DNA of 64,000 nt, from positions 62,001-126,000 of the forward strand of contig NZ_LMDA01000025.1 in assembly GCF_001424985.1 (NCBI RefSeq), written 5' to 3'. The stretch comes from Rhizobium sp. Root1212 (lineage in GTDB: Bacteria; Pseudomonadota; Alphaproteobacteria; Rhizobiales; Rhizobiaceae). The notes below the pieces were generated by a model. The model ran no database searches, was not told the origin of the DNA, and saw only the letters and a list, made by a program, of their open reading frames with translations. Below are positions 1-8,643 of this stretch, piece by piece (the stretch's first letter is position 1; the number at the start of each line of letters is the position of its first letter). A program made the position numbers and the translations under genes.

Positions 1-259
1 CCTGCGCTCCCGATGCCGCATCGAGCCCGAAGGCTGAGCCGCCGGACAGCACGATCGCATCGACGGCCTGCACCGTGTTGTGCGGTTCGAGCAGATCGGT
101 CTCGCGTGTGCCTGGCGCGCCGCCCAGAACCTGGCAGGCGGCCACGGCCGGCTCTTCGCACAAAACGACGGAGACGCCGGATTTCAACAGATGGTCTTCG
201 GCATTGCCGACACGGATGCCGGCGACGTCGGTGATGGAATTGAGCGGGCCGGGCTTCAT
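1..259 (-). CDS. P1-family (DmpA-like) peptidase, 5' part only
   Basis: Only the first 86 codons lie in the window; the gene runs off the left edge. The N-terminus starts MKPGPLNSITDVAGIRVGN and is followed by a segment containing SGGSAFGLDAASG, the usual opening of P1/S58 family peptidases (DmpA-like aminopeptidases, Ntn-hydrolase fold made by self-cleavage). The self-cleavage site and nucleophile lie outside the window, so activity cannot be judged. The ATG comes one base after the stop codon of the upstream binding-protein gene, with a GGTGGA Shine-Dalgarno inside that gene's end, so the two are probably one transcript and translationally coupled. Substrate unknown. Confidence 0.8.
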   Translation of the reverse strand, partial: MKPGPLNSITDVAGIRVGNAEDHLLKSGVSVVLCEEPAVAACQVLGGAPGTRETDLLEPHNTVQAVDAIVLSGGSAFGLDAASGAQ

Positions 260-260
260 G

Positions 261-1364
261 TCAATCCACCGCCGGCGGAGCAGGGGAAAACCGGCCGTCG
301 CGCCATTCGAGCAACTGGTACGGATTTTCCGCCAGTTCGTGATGCGCATCGAAGCTGATGGGACCAATCACTGTTTCGAACTTTCCGCGCGCCACCGCAT
401 CGCGCAGAGGGATGTCGTCCGTGCCGGCGAGATCCTTTGCCGCTTCGAGCAGGGTGCGTGCTGCAAAAGCAGGGAGCACATAGCCTTCCGCGACAATGCC
501 GGCCTCCGACAGCGCCTTCGTCACCTCGGCCGCCTGCGGCTGGCGTGCATAGTCGGGCAAGGCAACAGCCAGAACACCGTTTTGCAGCGGCACAGGCTGG
601 TCGGGGGCATTGAGGGTCTCGCCACCGAGGAAAGTGAGGCCGATTTTTTCGGATGCCGTATCGCGCGCCATGACGGCCATATCGGCGCGATCGCCACCGA
701 CGAAGACATGGGTCGCGCCGCTTTTGGCAAGGCGGCGCACGAGCGCGACCTGCTGCTCCTGCGACGGCCGGTAGGTATCGGTGAAGATGGCGGACAGGCC
801 GATTTTCTCCAGCGAGGTGCGCACGGCCTCCACCAGTTCGCGGCCATGGATGGTGCCGTCGTCGATCAGCGCGAGCGGTTTGTCCTTCCAGCGGTCGAGG
901 ATGACGTCGGAAATCTTTGCTGCTTCCTTCGCCGCACCCGGCACGACGCGGTACAGCGGCCAGTTGTTCTTGGCGGCATCCTCCATCAGGATATCGGAGC
1001 GGACGCTGACGGTCAGCGCCGCGATATTCGCCTCGTTCAGCGCGGCGATGCTCGCCTCCAGGCTTTCGGTGCAAAGAAAGCCGATCGCGGCTTCCGCGCC
1101 GCTGTCGAGGATCGCCTTGGTCAGCTTTTCGCCGTCGCCGGCTTCGCAGGTTTCGGGGATGACGACGATCTGGCTACCGTGATCCTTGGCCTCAAAGGCG
1201 GCGCCATCGACGATCTGCTTACCGAGCAACGCAAACGGGCCATCCGCCGGCGCAACGACGGCGACCTTCAGGCCGGCCGCGGCGGCCGGCGCTGCGCCGA
1301 GCGCAACGATCGCGGCGAAAGGCAGGATCAGCCGACGCATTCGCAATTCCATTTCATCCACCAT
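261..1364 (-). CDS. ABC-type periplasmic ligand-binding protein (branched-chain amino acid type)
   Basis: A 367-residue exported protein. Residues 9-31 form a signal peptide (MRRL, hydrophobic stretch, AAPAAAAG). The mature part has the type-1 periplasmic binding fold seen in branched-chain amino acid and amide receptors: an early AVVAPADGPFALLGKQIVDG segment and a later THVFVGGDRADMAVMARD segment. No permease or ATPase gene is next to it in the window, so the transport partner and ligand are unknown. Three in-frame starts are close together (1364, 1352, 1340); 1364 has a GGTGAG five bases upstream, while the signal peptide would fit any of them. It is followed immediately by the P1 peptidase gene, suggesting a shared peptide or amide substrate (inference). 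Confidence 0.75.
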   Translation of the reverse strand: MVDEMELRMRRLILPFAAIVALGAAPAAAAGLKVAVVAPADGPFALLGKQIVDGAAFEAKDHGSQIVVIPETCEAGDGEKLTKAILDSGAEAAIGFLCTESLEASIAALNEANIAALTVSVRSDILMEDAAKNNWPLYRVVPGAAKEAAKISDVILDRWKDKPLALIDDGTIHGRELVEAVRTSLEKIGLSAIFTDTYRPSQEQQVALVRRLAKSGATHVFVGGDRADMAVMARDTASEKIGLTFLGGETLNAPDQPVPLQNGVLAVALPDYARQPQAAEVTKALSEAGIVAEGYVLPAFAARTLLEAAKDLAGTDDIPLRDAVARGKFETVIGPISFDAHHELAENPYQLLEWRDGRFSPAPPAVD

Positions 1365-1560
1365 CGGCGCTCACCGCCGGATTGTATCCGAACGTATCGG
1401 GCTTATCGGAGCTTTTTTAAAGATGTCGGGATACGGGTCAAAGGAAAAGATGGCGATCAAGGGAAAAGATGTCGTAACGCCCTTTGTGCGGGCAATTGCC
1501 GCTTACATATTTTTTCCCAGAGACTATGTGTAGGGCCGTGAATTTTTCCGGAGCTTCGCA

Positions 1561-2046
1561 TTGCACACGCTTGATCCCCTCGCATACCGCAACGCCATGA
1601 GCCGCTTTGCCGGCCACGTGCATATCGTAACGGCAGCACAGGGGGATATGCGCCGCGGGGTGACGATCACGGCCGCCTGCTCGGTTTCGGACGATCCGGC
1701 AACGCTGATGGTCTGCCTGAACCAGGCCAATCCGCGCAACGAGATTTTCCGCACGAACGGGTTCTTTGCGCTCAACACGCTGGCCGCGGACCAGATCGAT
1801 ATCGCCCACGTGTTTTCCGGGCGCGACGGCATCGATATGGCGAAGCGATTCGATTACGGCATCTGGCAGCCGCTTTCGACCGGAGCGCCGACGCTTTCCA
1901 ACGCCGTGGCCGCGTTCGACTGCAAGCTTGTCGATATCAAGACCGTCGCCACCCATATGGTGCTTTTCGGCGAAGTCGTCGATATCCGTCTCGGTGACGA
2001 CAGGCCGGCTCTGATCTATCTCGATCGAAGCTACAGGACGCTTTGA
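1561..2046 (+). CDS. Flavin reductase family protein (FMN-binding)
   Basis: A 161-residue protein of the HpaC/RutF-type flavin reductase family, which reduces FMN or FAD with NAD(P)H, usually for a partner monooxygenase. The N-terminal part (YRNAMSRFAGHVHIVTA, then GVTITAACSVSDDPATLMVC) is the typical flavin-binding start, and length matches the family. The start is a TTG with GGAG seven bases upstream; no ATG fits. No monooxygenase is adjacent, so the physiological partner is unknown. It stands alone, convergent with the small membrane protein gene at 2067-2408. Confidence 0.8.
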   Translation: MHTLDPLAYRNAMSRFAGHVHIVTAAQGDMRRGVTITAACSVSDDPATLMVCLNQANPRNEIFRTNGFFALNTLAADQIDIAHVFSGRDGIDMAKRFDYGIWQPLSTGAPTLSNAVAAFDCKLVDIKTVATHMVLFGEVVDIRLGDDRPALIYLDRSYRTL

Positions 2047-2066
2047 GCGTCATACGTTTCCTGATT

Positions 2067-2408
2067 CTAGCCGCCTGAGCCGGTGTGCGGCGTCGGGTCC
2101 TGATCGGTCGGGGCCAACTGCTGCTTCTCCCCGGCAGGTGGCGTGGTAGTCGGCTGGTTCGTGGAGGTTCCATCAGCAGGAGCCATCGACGGTGTCTGGG
2201 TTTCGCTATTCGTGCCCACATTGCGATCCACGCTTTCGCCGAACAACTCTGCGCCCGCCCAGGCAATCAAGGCCAGGAGGAGGCCGCACACCAGAACTAC
2301 GAGGACAGGTTTACCGAGTCTGCCCTGCCGTGCCTCGCTCGTCGTTACCCGTACATCTCTGGTGTCGTCGGAAACACTGTTGCCGCGTTCGTCGATATGG
2401 GTCCCCAT
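2067..2408 (-). CDS. Small single-span membrane protein, unknown function
   Basis: A 113-residue protein with a charged N-terminus (residues 1-32), one transmembrane helix (about 33-53, PVLVVLVCGLLLALIAWAG) and a low-complexity Thr/Pro/Ser/Gln-rich tail ending in HTGSGG. No domain is recognised. The ATG is preceded by a strong GAGAGGAG Shine-Dalgarno. Proteins with this layout recur near tRNA and stress genes in Rhizobiaceae, but I cannot assign a function. Topology is likely N-in with the disordered tail in the periplasm (inference). Confidence 0.6.
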   Translation of the reverse strand: MGTHIDERGNSVSDDTRDVRVTTSEARQGRLGKPVLVVLVCGLLLALIAWAGAELFGESVDRNVGTNSETQTPSMAPADGTSTNQPTTTPPAGEKQQLAPTDQDPTPHTGSGG

Positions 2409-2525
2409 AGCATACTCCTCTCACGCATGATGCGTTGGAAGGGCAACGGAGAAGACGGGCAAATGTTCCTGGGAAGAGGGAATAGCGTTACGCGTGCAGG
2501 TTTTGCACACGCCCATCAGCGTTGC

Positions 2526-2551
2526 ATTGCGCCCGAAAGAGAAGGCGCAAT
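2526..2551 (-). terminator. Hairpin downstream of tRNA-Cys
   Basis: Eight-base perfect arms (ATTGCGCC and GGCGCAAT) around a ten-base loop lie about 28 bases past the 3' end of tRNA-Cys. There is no clear U-tract, so it may be a processing or termination hairpin. Confidence 0.4.
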
Positions 2552-2579
2552 CAAATATGTATCGCGTGATGTGAAGTTT

Positions 2580-2653
2580 TGGAGGCCTCGCCCGGAATTG
2601 AACCGGGGTACAAGGATTTGCAGTCCTCTGCGTCACCACTCCGCCACGAGGCC
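2580..2653 (-). tRNA. tRNA-Cys (anticodon GCA)
   Basis: A 74-base cloverleaf on the minus strand. The acceptor arm GGCCTCG pairs with CGAGGCC, the discriminator is T, and CCA is encoded. The T-arm carries GGTTCAATTCC. The anticodon loop reads ACTGCAAAT, giving GCA for cysteine. No neighbouring tRNA shares its transcript. Confidence 0.95.
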
Positions 2654-2774
2654 TCTCGGACTTGATCAACAAGTCGTGGCGGGCGTTTAGAACGAATCTG
2701 ACATCGGTGCAAGAGGGGCGTTGTGAATATGATCCTTTTTCCATGCTGGTGGAAGGCTTCAGCACATCCTACGT

Positions 2775-2921
2775 TCAGCCAAGCGGCTTGTCGTCGCCGT
2801 CATCATCGTCGTCGACATCGATGATCTGGTAGTTGTCGGCGCTTTTGAAAGCACCCCAGCCGAGGTGTCCGAGCAATACGCCGCTGAACACCAGCACCAC
2901 GAGAAACCTGATAATCAACAT
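2775..2921 (-). CDS. 48-residue membrane protein with acidic tail, unknown function
   Basis: Starts at MLIIRFLVVLVFSGVLLGHLGW, a single hydrophobic helix, followed by a short linker and an Asp-rich tail (IIDVDDDDDGDDKPLG). A very strong Shine-Dalgarno (GGAAGGAGGTG) six bases before this ATG decides the start over an upstream in-frame codon at 2975. The acidic run could bind divalent cations, but this is only a guess. It lies between tRNA-Cys and lexA with its own promoter region (about 190 bases to lexA's end). Confidence 0.6.
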   Translation of the reverse strand: MLIIRFLVVLVFSGVLLGHLGWGAFKSADNYQIIDVDDDDDGDDKPLG

Positions 2922-3115
2922 TCGGCACCTCCTTCCTGATTTGCCCACCATACGCAGGAAGAGGTGGCTGTCCATTCACATCGAAACAAGAATCGTAACA
3001 GGCATTGCAGGTTGCAAAAGCTCCGCCTTCGATTGCTGTTGGACGGCTCACATTTCGCTCGCTCGGCCCACTACGAGCACAGTATTGCGGGCGGCCAAGA
3101 AAGGCCTGTGAAAAC

Positions 3116-3826
3116 CTAATGATAGCGCCGTATGAGGCCGACGAGCTTGCCCTGAATCTTGACGCGGTCAGGGCCGAAGATGCGGGTTTCATAGGCCGGA
3201 TTGGCTGCCTCGAGAGCTATGGAGGCGCCCTTGCGGCGGAAGCGCTTCAGCGTCGCTTCTTCGTCATCGACGAGCGCAACGACGATTTCGCCGGGGCTGG
3301 CGCTGGTGGTGTTGCGGATGATCACCGTATCGCCATCGAGAATGCCGGCCTCGATCATCGAATCACCACGCACTTCGAGCGCATAGTGCTCACCCGCGCC
3401 AATCATCTCCATCGGCACGGAAATGTCGTGGGTGTTGTTCTGGATCGCGGAGATCGGCACGCCCGCGGCGATGCGGCCCATAACGGGCACGCTGACCGAA
3501 TGATGCTCCGGAACGACGGGCGCTTTTACCGGTGGCGGTGGGGCGGCGTCGCGGCTACCCTGGATAACGCTGGGCGAAAAGCCGCGCTTAGGCTGCAGGC
3601 TCGGCGAATAGGCTTCCGGAAGTTTGATGACCTCCAGCGCGCGGGCGCGGTTGGGAAGCCGGCGGATGAAGCCGCGCTCCTCCAGTGCTGTGATCAAGCG
3701 GTGGATGCCGGATTTCGAGGCGAGGTCCAGCGCGTCCTTCATTTCGTCGAATGAAGGGGGCACGCCGGATTCCTTCATCCGTTCGTGGATGAAAAGCAGC
3801 AGTTCCTGTTGCTTACGGGTCAGCAT
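3116..3826 (-). CDS. lexA: LexA repressor, SOS regulator
   Basis: A 236-residue LexA. Residues 1-65 form the winged helix DNA-binding domain ([42 protein letters not shown]). A proline/alanine linker at about 93-105 leads to the S24 self-cleavage domain: cleavage site A121-G122, catalytic Ser156 (RGDSM) and Lys194 (TLKRF). RecA filament-stimulated self-cleavage relieves repression of DNA-repair genes. The length, about 35 residues longer than the E. coli protein, is normal for alphaproteobacteria. A perfect GTTC-N7-GTTC box lies 49 bases before the start, so it is autoregulated. Only one candidate target, lexA itself, has such a box in this window. Confidence 0.97.
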   Translation of the reverse strand: MLTRKQQELLLFIHERMKESGVPPSFDEMKDALDLASKSGIHRLITALEERGFIRRLPNRARALEVIKLPEAYSPSLQPKRGFSPSVIQGSRDAAPPPPVKAPVVPEHHSVSVPVMGRIAAGVPISAIQNNTHDISVPMEMIGAGEHYALEVRGDSMIEAGILDGDTVIIRNTTSASPGEIVVALVDDEEATLKRFRRKGASIALEAANPAYETRIFGPDRVKIQGKLVGLIRRYH

Positions 3827-3874
3827 GACATTTCACTCCGGAATTGCGAAACAAATCAAGAACAGACACTATAT

Positions 3875-3889
3875 GTTCCATTTGTGTTC
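3875..3889. promoter_or_regulatory. LexA operator (SOS box)
   Basis: GTTC, seven bases (CATTTGT), GTTC: an exact match to the alphaproteobacterial LexA consensus, in the lexA upstream region between lexA and the hypothetical gene at 3993-4211. It implies autoregulation of lexA. Confidence 0.88.
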
Positions 3890-3992
3890 CGCAAGGGCTT
3901 AAAAGCAAGTGAATTTTCCGGAATGGCATGCAGAATCATTCCGGCCAGCGGTTTGCCGGCCGGTCAGCTTTTGGGGCGGCTATACAAAATCG

Positions 3993-4211
3993 CTAGTGGT
4001 AGTAGAAGCAGGCGCACTCCGCCTTGGCTTCGTCGCTGTCGCTCCAGACGCGCACCGCGAGCTTGCGCGCAGCCCCCGTTTCGTCCAGGCGAATGCCGAG
4101 CAGCGATGTTGCGGCAACCTTCGGACTGAGCGCGTTTATTTCCACCGTCTTTCCGACCTGATGAACTCCGTCCTGCGGCGTCCAGGTGAAGAATTGCAGG
4201 TTGTAATGCAT
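3993..4211 (-). CDS. 72-residue protein of unknown function
   Basis: Begins MHYNLQFFTWTPQDGVHQVG; the start is set by a strong GGAGGAGATGCG Shine-Dalgarno immediately upstream, rather than by an in-frame codon 39 bases earlier. It is soluble, has no signal peptide or membrane segment, and ends in an odd aromatic/Cys run (ECACFYYH). The mixed alpha/beta pattern suggests a small compact fold. No family is recognised. It lies upstream of lexA on the same strand, but the SOS box between them gives lexA its own promoter. Confidence 0.55.
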   Translation of the reverse strand: MHYNLQFFTWTPQDGVHQVGKTVEINALSPKVAATSLLGIRLDETGAARKLAVRVWSDSDEAKAECACFYYH

Positions 4212-4399
4212 CGCATCTCCTCCGTCACATTTGCAGCCATACGGGTTCAAAGGCTCACATTATCATGATTTGCAGCGGTTTTCATCTTTTGTGGCTACAG
4301 ACGGCATCGTTCAATGTTGAATGCATTGTTCACTTTATACAGTCTTCAAATTGTGAACGTTCGGCGCAATATTCTCCTCAACAGCTCAGGAGAAAGATC

Positions 4400-4534
4400 A
4401 TGAGAGAGCCATTCTTGCAAATCGGAGACTTCGCCATCTGGACGCTGATTCTGGGGAGCGTAATCGGCTATCAGCTTTGGACTCATTCCGACCCGGCACC
4501 TCTGACGACAGCTTTTGTGATGGTCGCCGGTTAA
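4400..4534 (+). CDS. 44-residue single-span membrane protein
   Basis: MREPFLQIGDFAIWTLILG followed by more hydrophobic residues, with one transmembrane helix at about residues 11-26, preceded by CAGGAGAAAG at proper spacing. A bidirectional terminator follows at 4559-4596. Its small size and good ribosome site argue for a real small protein, but no function can be assigned. The 188-base upstream gap holds an AT-rich stretch with GTTCAC/GTGAAC arms. Confidence 0.5.
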   Translation: MREPFLQIGDFAIWTLILGSVIGYQLWTHSDPAPLTTAFVMVAG

Positions 4535-4558
4535 AAGGTCGCGAAAAAAACGCAAACG

Positions 4559-4596
4559 AAAACCGCCTGCCGGGAAACGACCTGGCAGGCGGTTTT
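4559..4596. terminator. Bidirectional intrinsic terminator
   Basis: AAACCGCCTGCC and GGCAGGCGGTTT form a 12-base perfect stem with a 12-base loop, flanked by A-runs and T-runs. It serves the small gene on the plus strand and the helicase gene on the minus strand. Confidence 0.85.
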
Positions 4597-4622
4597 ATTA
4601 TGGGAAGAAGCGTCGCTTCCGA

Positions 4623-6155
4623 TCAGGCCTTGCCGGCGATCAGCATGAAGGCCGGGATATCGTCGCCGAAGCCGACCGGGGTCGGGCCGTCGTCCTGGTC
4701 GCGGCGATAGCGGTTGCGGCGATCGCGATTGTCGTTGTTGGCAGCGTGCGAGGCCGAGTTGTTCCGGTTGCTGGTCTGCGGCTTCGGTTCTGCCTTGCGT
4801 TCTGCTCTCACGGGTTCTGCCTTTGCTGTGACCGCTGCTTCGGTCGTGACTGCACTATCGTCGCGTTTGGTGTCGGATTTGTGACCGGCTGCGCGTTCCG
4901 TCTCCCGTTCGGCCCCGCGATCACGATCGCGATCACGGCCTCGACCGCCACGCTTGCCGTCGCGCTCGGATTTGCGACGGTCGGACTTGCCGTTCTCGTG
5001 GCTTTCCATAGGGGCGGGGAGTTCGGAAAGATCACCGTTCAACCATTCGATCTTCAGGTCGATCAACTTTTCGATGGCGTCGGTGAACTTGGTATCGCGC
5101 TTGGTGACCAGCGTGAAGGCGGCGCCCGGGCGGCCGGCGCGGCCGGTGCGGCCGATGCGGTGGACATAGTCTTCCGCGTGGATCGGCACGTCGAAATTGA
5201 AGACATGGCTGACATCGGGGATGTCGAGGCCACGGGCTGCGACGTCGGAGGCGACGAGCAGTTGGATGTTGCCGTCCTTGAAGTTGGCGAGCATCGTGGT
5301 GCGCGAACGCTGGTCCATGTCGCCGTGCAGCGCGCCGACGGAAAAGCCGTGGCGTTCGAGCGAGCGGAAGAGGTCGGCGACATCAAGCTTGCGGTTGCAG
5401 AAGATGATCGCGTTCTTCAGCTCTTCCTGGGCGCGGATGAGGTCACGCAGCACTGCGCGCTTCTCGTAGTCTTTCGCATGGGCGGCGACGAAGCGCTGCG
5501 TCACGGTCTTGGCGGTGGAAGACGGCGGGGCGACTTCGACCCGCTCCGGGTTCTGCAGGAAGCGGTCGGCGAGCTTCTGGATTTCCGGCGGCATGGTCGC
5601 CGAGAAGAACAGCGTCTGGCGCGTAAAGGGGATGAGCTTGGCGATGCGCTCGATATCCGGGATGAAGCCCATGTCGAGCATGCGGTCGGCTTCATCGATG
5701 ACGAGGATTTCGACGCCCGTCATCAGCAGTTTGCCGCGTTCGCAATGGTCGAGCAGGCGGCCGGGGGTGCAGATCAGCACGTCTGCGCCGCGCTCCAGCT
5801 TGCGGTCCTGCTCATCGAAGGAGACGCCGCCGATCAGCAGCGCGATGTTGAGCTTGTGATTCTTGCCGTATTTTTCGAAGTTTTCGGCGACCTGTGCAGC
5901 GAGTTCGCGCGTCGGTTCGAGAATCAGCGTGCGCGGCATGCGGGCGCGGGCGCGGCCCTTTTCCAGAAGCGTCAGCATCGGCAGAACGAAGGAGGCCGTC
6001 TTGCCCGTACCCGTCTGTGCGATGCCGAGGATATCGCGACGCATCAGGGCCGGGGGAATGGCTCCCTCCTGGATCGGCGTCGGAATGGAATAGCCCGCAT
6101 CGGCAACAGCGGAGAGTACTTTTTGGCTCAGGCCAAGATCAGAAAACGTGGTCAA
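4623..6155 (-). CDS. DEAD-box ATP-dependent RNA helicase (RhlE-like)
   Basis: About 510 residues. The N-terminal RecA domain has the Q motif (FSDLGLSQK...PTPIQ), motif I AQTGTGKT (46-53), PTREL, DEAD (154-157) and SAT (185-187); the second domain carries HRIGRTGRAG. The C-terminal 120 residues are disordered and strongly basic/acidic, with an RDRDRDRG run and an Asn/Arg tail, typical of RhlE-type helicases that remodel ribosome-assembly or mRNA structures in the cytoplasm. I chose a TTG start at 6155 because GGAAACAG precedes it and the Q motif begins right after; an ATG at 6206 would add 17 unlike residues with no ribosome site. Monocistronic. Confidence 0.88.
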   Translation of the reverse strand: MTTFSDLGLSQKVLSAVADAGYSIPTPIQEGAIPPALMRRDILGIAQTGTGKTASFVLPMLTLLEKGRARARMPRTLILEPTRELAAQVAENFEKYGKNHKLNIALLIGGVSFDEQDRKLERGADVLICTPGRLLDHCERGKLLMTGVEILVIDEADRMLDMGFIPDIERIAKLIPFTRQTLFFSATMPPEIQKLADRFLQNPERVEVAPPSSTAKTVTQRFVAAHAKDYEKRAVLRDLIRAQEELKNAIIFCNRKLDVADLFRSLERHGFSVGALHGDMDQRSRTTMLANFKDGNIQLLVASDVAARGLDIPDVSHVFNFDVPIHAEDYVHRIGRTGRAGRPGAAFTLVTKRDTKFTDAIEKLIDLKIEWLNGDLSELPAPMESHENGKSDRRKSERDGKRGGRGRDRDRDRGAERETERAAGHKSDTKRDDSAVTTEAAVTAKAEPVRAERKAEPKPQTSNRNNSASHAANNDNRDRRNRYRRDQDDGPTPVGFGDDIPAFMLIAGKA

Positions 6156-6387
6156 TTGGAAATCTGTTTCCGTTCCGGTTCGCAAAGAACACTGGTGACA
6201 TCGCACTCACACTTGGGGTGCGTTGTGGGGGCTCATAGGCTCAAAGCGGAACAAAGTCAAGAAAACCGGGCGTTTGATCGATCGGGCCGTCAATAAAAAG
6301 AAGTATTTTCGCGTCGCCTTTTAAAGAGTGCGCGAACAGTCGGCGTGGCGGTGCGCGGTTTTCCAGGCCGCATCTCGTCGATGCGCG

Positions 6388-7758
6388 TCAGTTGACCAGC
6401 TTGTCGAGCTTTGTGCCGGCCATCAAAAACCGCATCGGGTCAACGGCTTGCCCGTTCAGCCTCACCTCATAGTGGAGGTGCGGGCCGGTGGAGCGGCCGG
6501 TGCTGCCGGTCAGCGCGATCGCTTCGCCGGCATTCACATGGTCGCCGACCTTGACGAGAATGCCGGAGAGGTGGGCGTAGCGAGTGGAAACGCCGTTGCC
6601 GTGGTCGACTTCCACCATATTGCCGTAGCCGCCGCTGCGGCCGGCCGAAACGACCGTACCCGGCGCGGTCGCGGCAATGCGGGTGCCGGTCGCGGCACGA
6701 AAATCGATGCCGGCATGCAGTGCAAGCCGGCCGAGGAAGGGATCGACCCGGTTGCCGAAGCGGCTGGTGATGTCGCTTGCCGGCGAAGGGTTGGAGAAGG
6801 GCAGTTTTTTCACTTCGCCGCGCATGTGTTCGAGCCGCACCAGCGCATTGTCGAGCGCCACCAGCGAATTATCGAAATCCTCGGTGGTTTCCGGCGCCAC
6901 ATAGGGGCCGCCGATGGCCGTGTCGTCCGCAGCCGGGGTGGCCTCGGCGGTCTCGGGCGTGTCGGTATCGACATCGAGCCCGGTACGCTCGACGATGGCG
7001 GCGATTTCATCGGCCGTTTCGGAGGTCTGCTCGGTCAGGTCCTTGATGCGGGATTTCTGTGCCCGATCGATATTCTTCAAGGACAGGGTGATGCGCGAGA
7101 AAAGCCGGTCCGAGCGATCGCCGAGCGATTCGCGCATCGGCATCTCGGCATAGGCGAGCGCCGTTTCTCCCGCAGGCTTTGCCGAGGTGTCGGCGGAGGC
7201 GAGACCCATCAGCCGCTCGATCGCCTTGATGCCGCCGGAAGCGTCGGCGCGTTTCTGATAGGCATTGATCGGGGCTTCGAGCGGGGCAGACTGCTCGTCT
7301 TCGACAGGGATGCCGGCGTTTTCGGCCCGGTCGAGCAGCGAGCCGAGCTTACCGTGGCGTGAGGTCAGGGCAAGCTGTTGCTGCAGCAGCTTTTCGACCT
7401 TCTCTTCGACCACCTGCTGGTCGAGGAGCTGGCGGCTGGTGACACGGTCGACCTGGGCGCGCAGCGCTGCGATGCGGTCTTCATATTCGTGCTGCATGCG
7501 CGCCTGGCGCGCCATGGTGCCGCCGATCAGGTCGTCGCGCAGCACGAGATAGGAGGTGGCGGCGAGATAGCCGATGCCGAGCGCGCAGACGACGGAAACC
7601 GAAAGCGCGGCCATCCAGGGCTGGAGGGTGATATGCCGCACCTTGTCGCCCCTGGCGAGAATCAGGATGTGTTTTTCGGCCTTCTTCCCGAAAACGCGAC
7701 TTTCCGTCCGCCCTGACACCCGACCGCCCCCGTCATACCCGTGCGCTTTTACTGGCAA
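6388..7758 (-). CDS. M23-family peptidoglycan endopeptidase, membrane anchored
   Basis: 456 residues: a basic cytosolic N-terminus, one transmembrane helix (about 48-71), a coiled coil (about 85-135), an acidic Asp/Thr linker (about 255-285) and a C-terminal LytM/M23 domain with intact zinc motifs HAGIDF and HLHYE. Such proteins cut peptide cross-links in the periplasm; rhizobial members with this layout act in polar growth. A TTG start with AAGG eight bases upstream is favoured; a GTG 39 bases downstream (7719) is the alternative. It stands alone, just after the ferritin-like gene on the same strand. Because both metal motifs are intact, this is probably an active enzyme rather than an activator. 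Confidence 0.85.
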   Translation of the reverse strand: MPVKAHGYDGGGRVSGRTESRVFGKKAEKHILILARGDKVRHITLQPWMAALSVSVVCALGIGYLAATSYLVLRDDLIGGTMARQARMQHEYEDRIAALRAQVDRVTSRQLLDQQVVEEKVEKLLQQQLALTSRHGKLGSLLDRAENAGIPVEDEQSAPLEAPINAYQKRADASGGIKAIERLMGLASADTSAKPAGETALAYAEMPMRESLGDRSDRLFSRITLSLKNIDRAQKSRIKDLTEQTSETADEIAAIVERTGLDVDTDTPETAEATPAADDTAIGGPYVAPETTEDFDNSLVALDNALVRLEHMRGEVKKLPFSNPSPASDITSRFGNRVDPFLGRLALHAGIDFRAATGTRIAATAPGTVVSAGRSGGYGNMVEVDHGNGVSTRYAHLSGILVKVGDHVNAGEAIALTGSTGRSTGPHLHYEVRLNGQAVDPMRFLMAGTKLDKLVN

Positions 7759-7815
7759 CGATTAGACCTTGTTAAGGTTAACAAAGCCTTTCATCGGTGA
7801 CTTTTGGCAGCAGTT

Positions 7816-8643
7816 TCAGATGTTGGTGGAGGCCGTCATCGAACGGTAGAAAGACGGCGTCAGGCCGGCCTCGGCGCGGGCGATATCGTTGAACGGGGCT
7901 TTAAGCGGACCGCGAAAATTGGTGCGGACCAGCGCCTGGAACGTCGCGGCCGGATCTTTCTTCTGGCGGGCGCAGAGAAAGCGGAACCACTTGGCGCCGA
8001 CGGCGACATGGCCTTTTTCGTCTTCATAGATCACGTCGAGCACGGCGACGCTTTCCATGTCGCCGGCCTCGCGCATCTTTGCCTGCAGGGCCGGCGTCAC
8101 ATCGAGGCCGCGCGCTTCGAGAATCAGCGGCACGACGGCGAGCCGCGCCGTCAGGTCGTTGCGGGTGTCGTGGGCGGCCTGCCAAAGACCGTCATGGGCG
8201 GGCATGTCGCCGTAATCGGCGCCGAGTTCCCGCAAGCGGCCGCGCACCATGCGAAAATGCTTGGCCTCCTCGAAGGCAACTTTCATCCAGCCGTCGAAGA
8301 AGGAATTCGGCACACGCTCGCTGGCGAATCGCGCGACGATATCGAGGGCGAGATCAACGGCATTGAGTTCGATATGGGCGATGGCGTGCAACAGGGCGAT
8401 GCGCCCGCGGGTCGAATGCAGCGAACGGCGCGCGACCTTGGTCGGGGCGATGAGTTCAGGCCGGGCGGGGCGTCCCGGCCGGTCGGGTACAGCAAGGTCG
8501 AGCGGCGAACGCAGCGAGAGGGTGCGCTCGTGCCAGCGCCGGGCGGTTTCCTGGGCAAGCTCGGTCTTCAGGTCGAGATCGGCAGTGGCGATCGCCCTTG
8601 CGGCGCCGTCGCGAAGGCTGTGGATCGCGGGAAGGCTGCTCAT
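7816..8643 (-). CDS. Ferritin-like domain protein, DUF455
   Basis: 275 residues starting MSSLPAIHSLRDGAARAIATA. Members of DUF455 have a ferritin-like helical bundle with carboxylate/His ligands; here the segments HAIAHIELNAVDLALD and FEEAKHFRMVRGRL supply the E/ExxH pairs, and YEDEKGHVAVG a later set. That pattern suggests a di-metal site; substrate unknown. The start ATG overlaps the bcp stop as ATGA, so the two are co-translated. An open frame extends further upstream to 9033, but those extra codons lie over bcp and are not used. Confidence 0.78.
   Translation of the reverse strand: MSSLPAIHSLRDGAARAIATADLDLKTELAQETARRWHERTLSLRSPLDLAVPDRPGRPARPELIAPTKVARRSLHSTRGRIALLHAIAHIELNAVDLALDIVARFASERVPNSFFDGWMKVAFEEAKHFRMVRGRLRELGADYGDMPAHDGLWQAAHDTRNDLTARLAVVPLILEARGLDVTPALQAKMREAGDMESVAVLDVIYEDEKGHVAVGAKWFRFLCARQKKDPAATFQALVRTNFRGPLKAPFNDIARAEAGLTPSFYRSMTASTNI

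Noticed and set aside
75-1541. Long plus-strand open frame opposite the periplasmic binding-protein gene
   Set aside because: Its translation has no domain and follows the codon bias of the minus-strand gene; GC-rich antisense frames are common here.
4746-6296. Plus-strand open frame opposite the helicase
   Set aside because: The minus strand has every DEAD-box motif; this frame has none of any family.
7759-7790. TTAACCTTAA upstream of the M23 peptidase as a CtrA site
   Set aside because: The half-sites are two bases apart, not seven, so the known consensus is not met.
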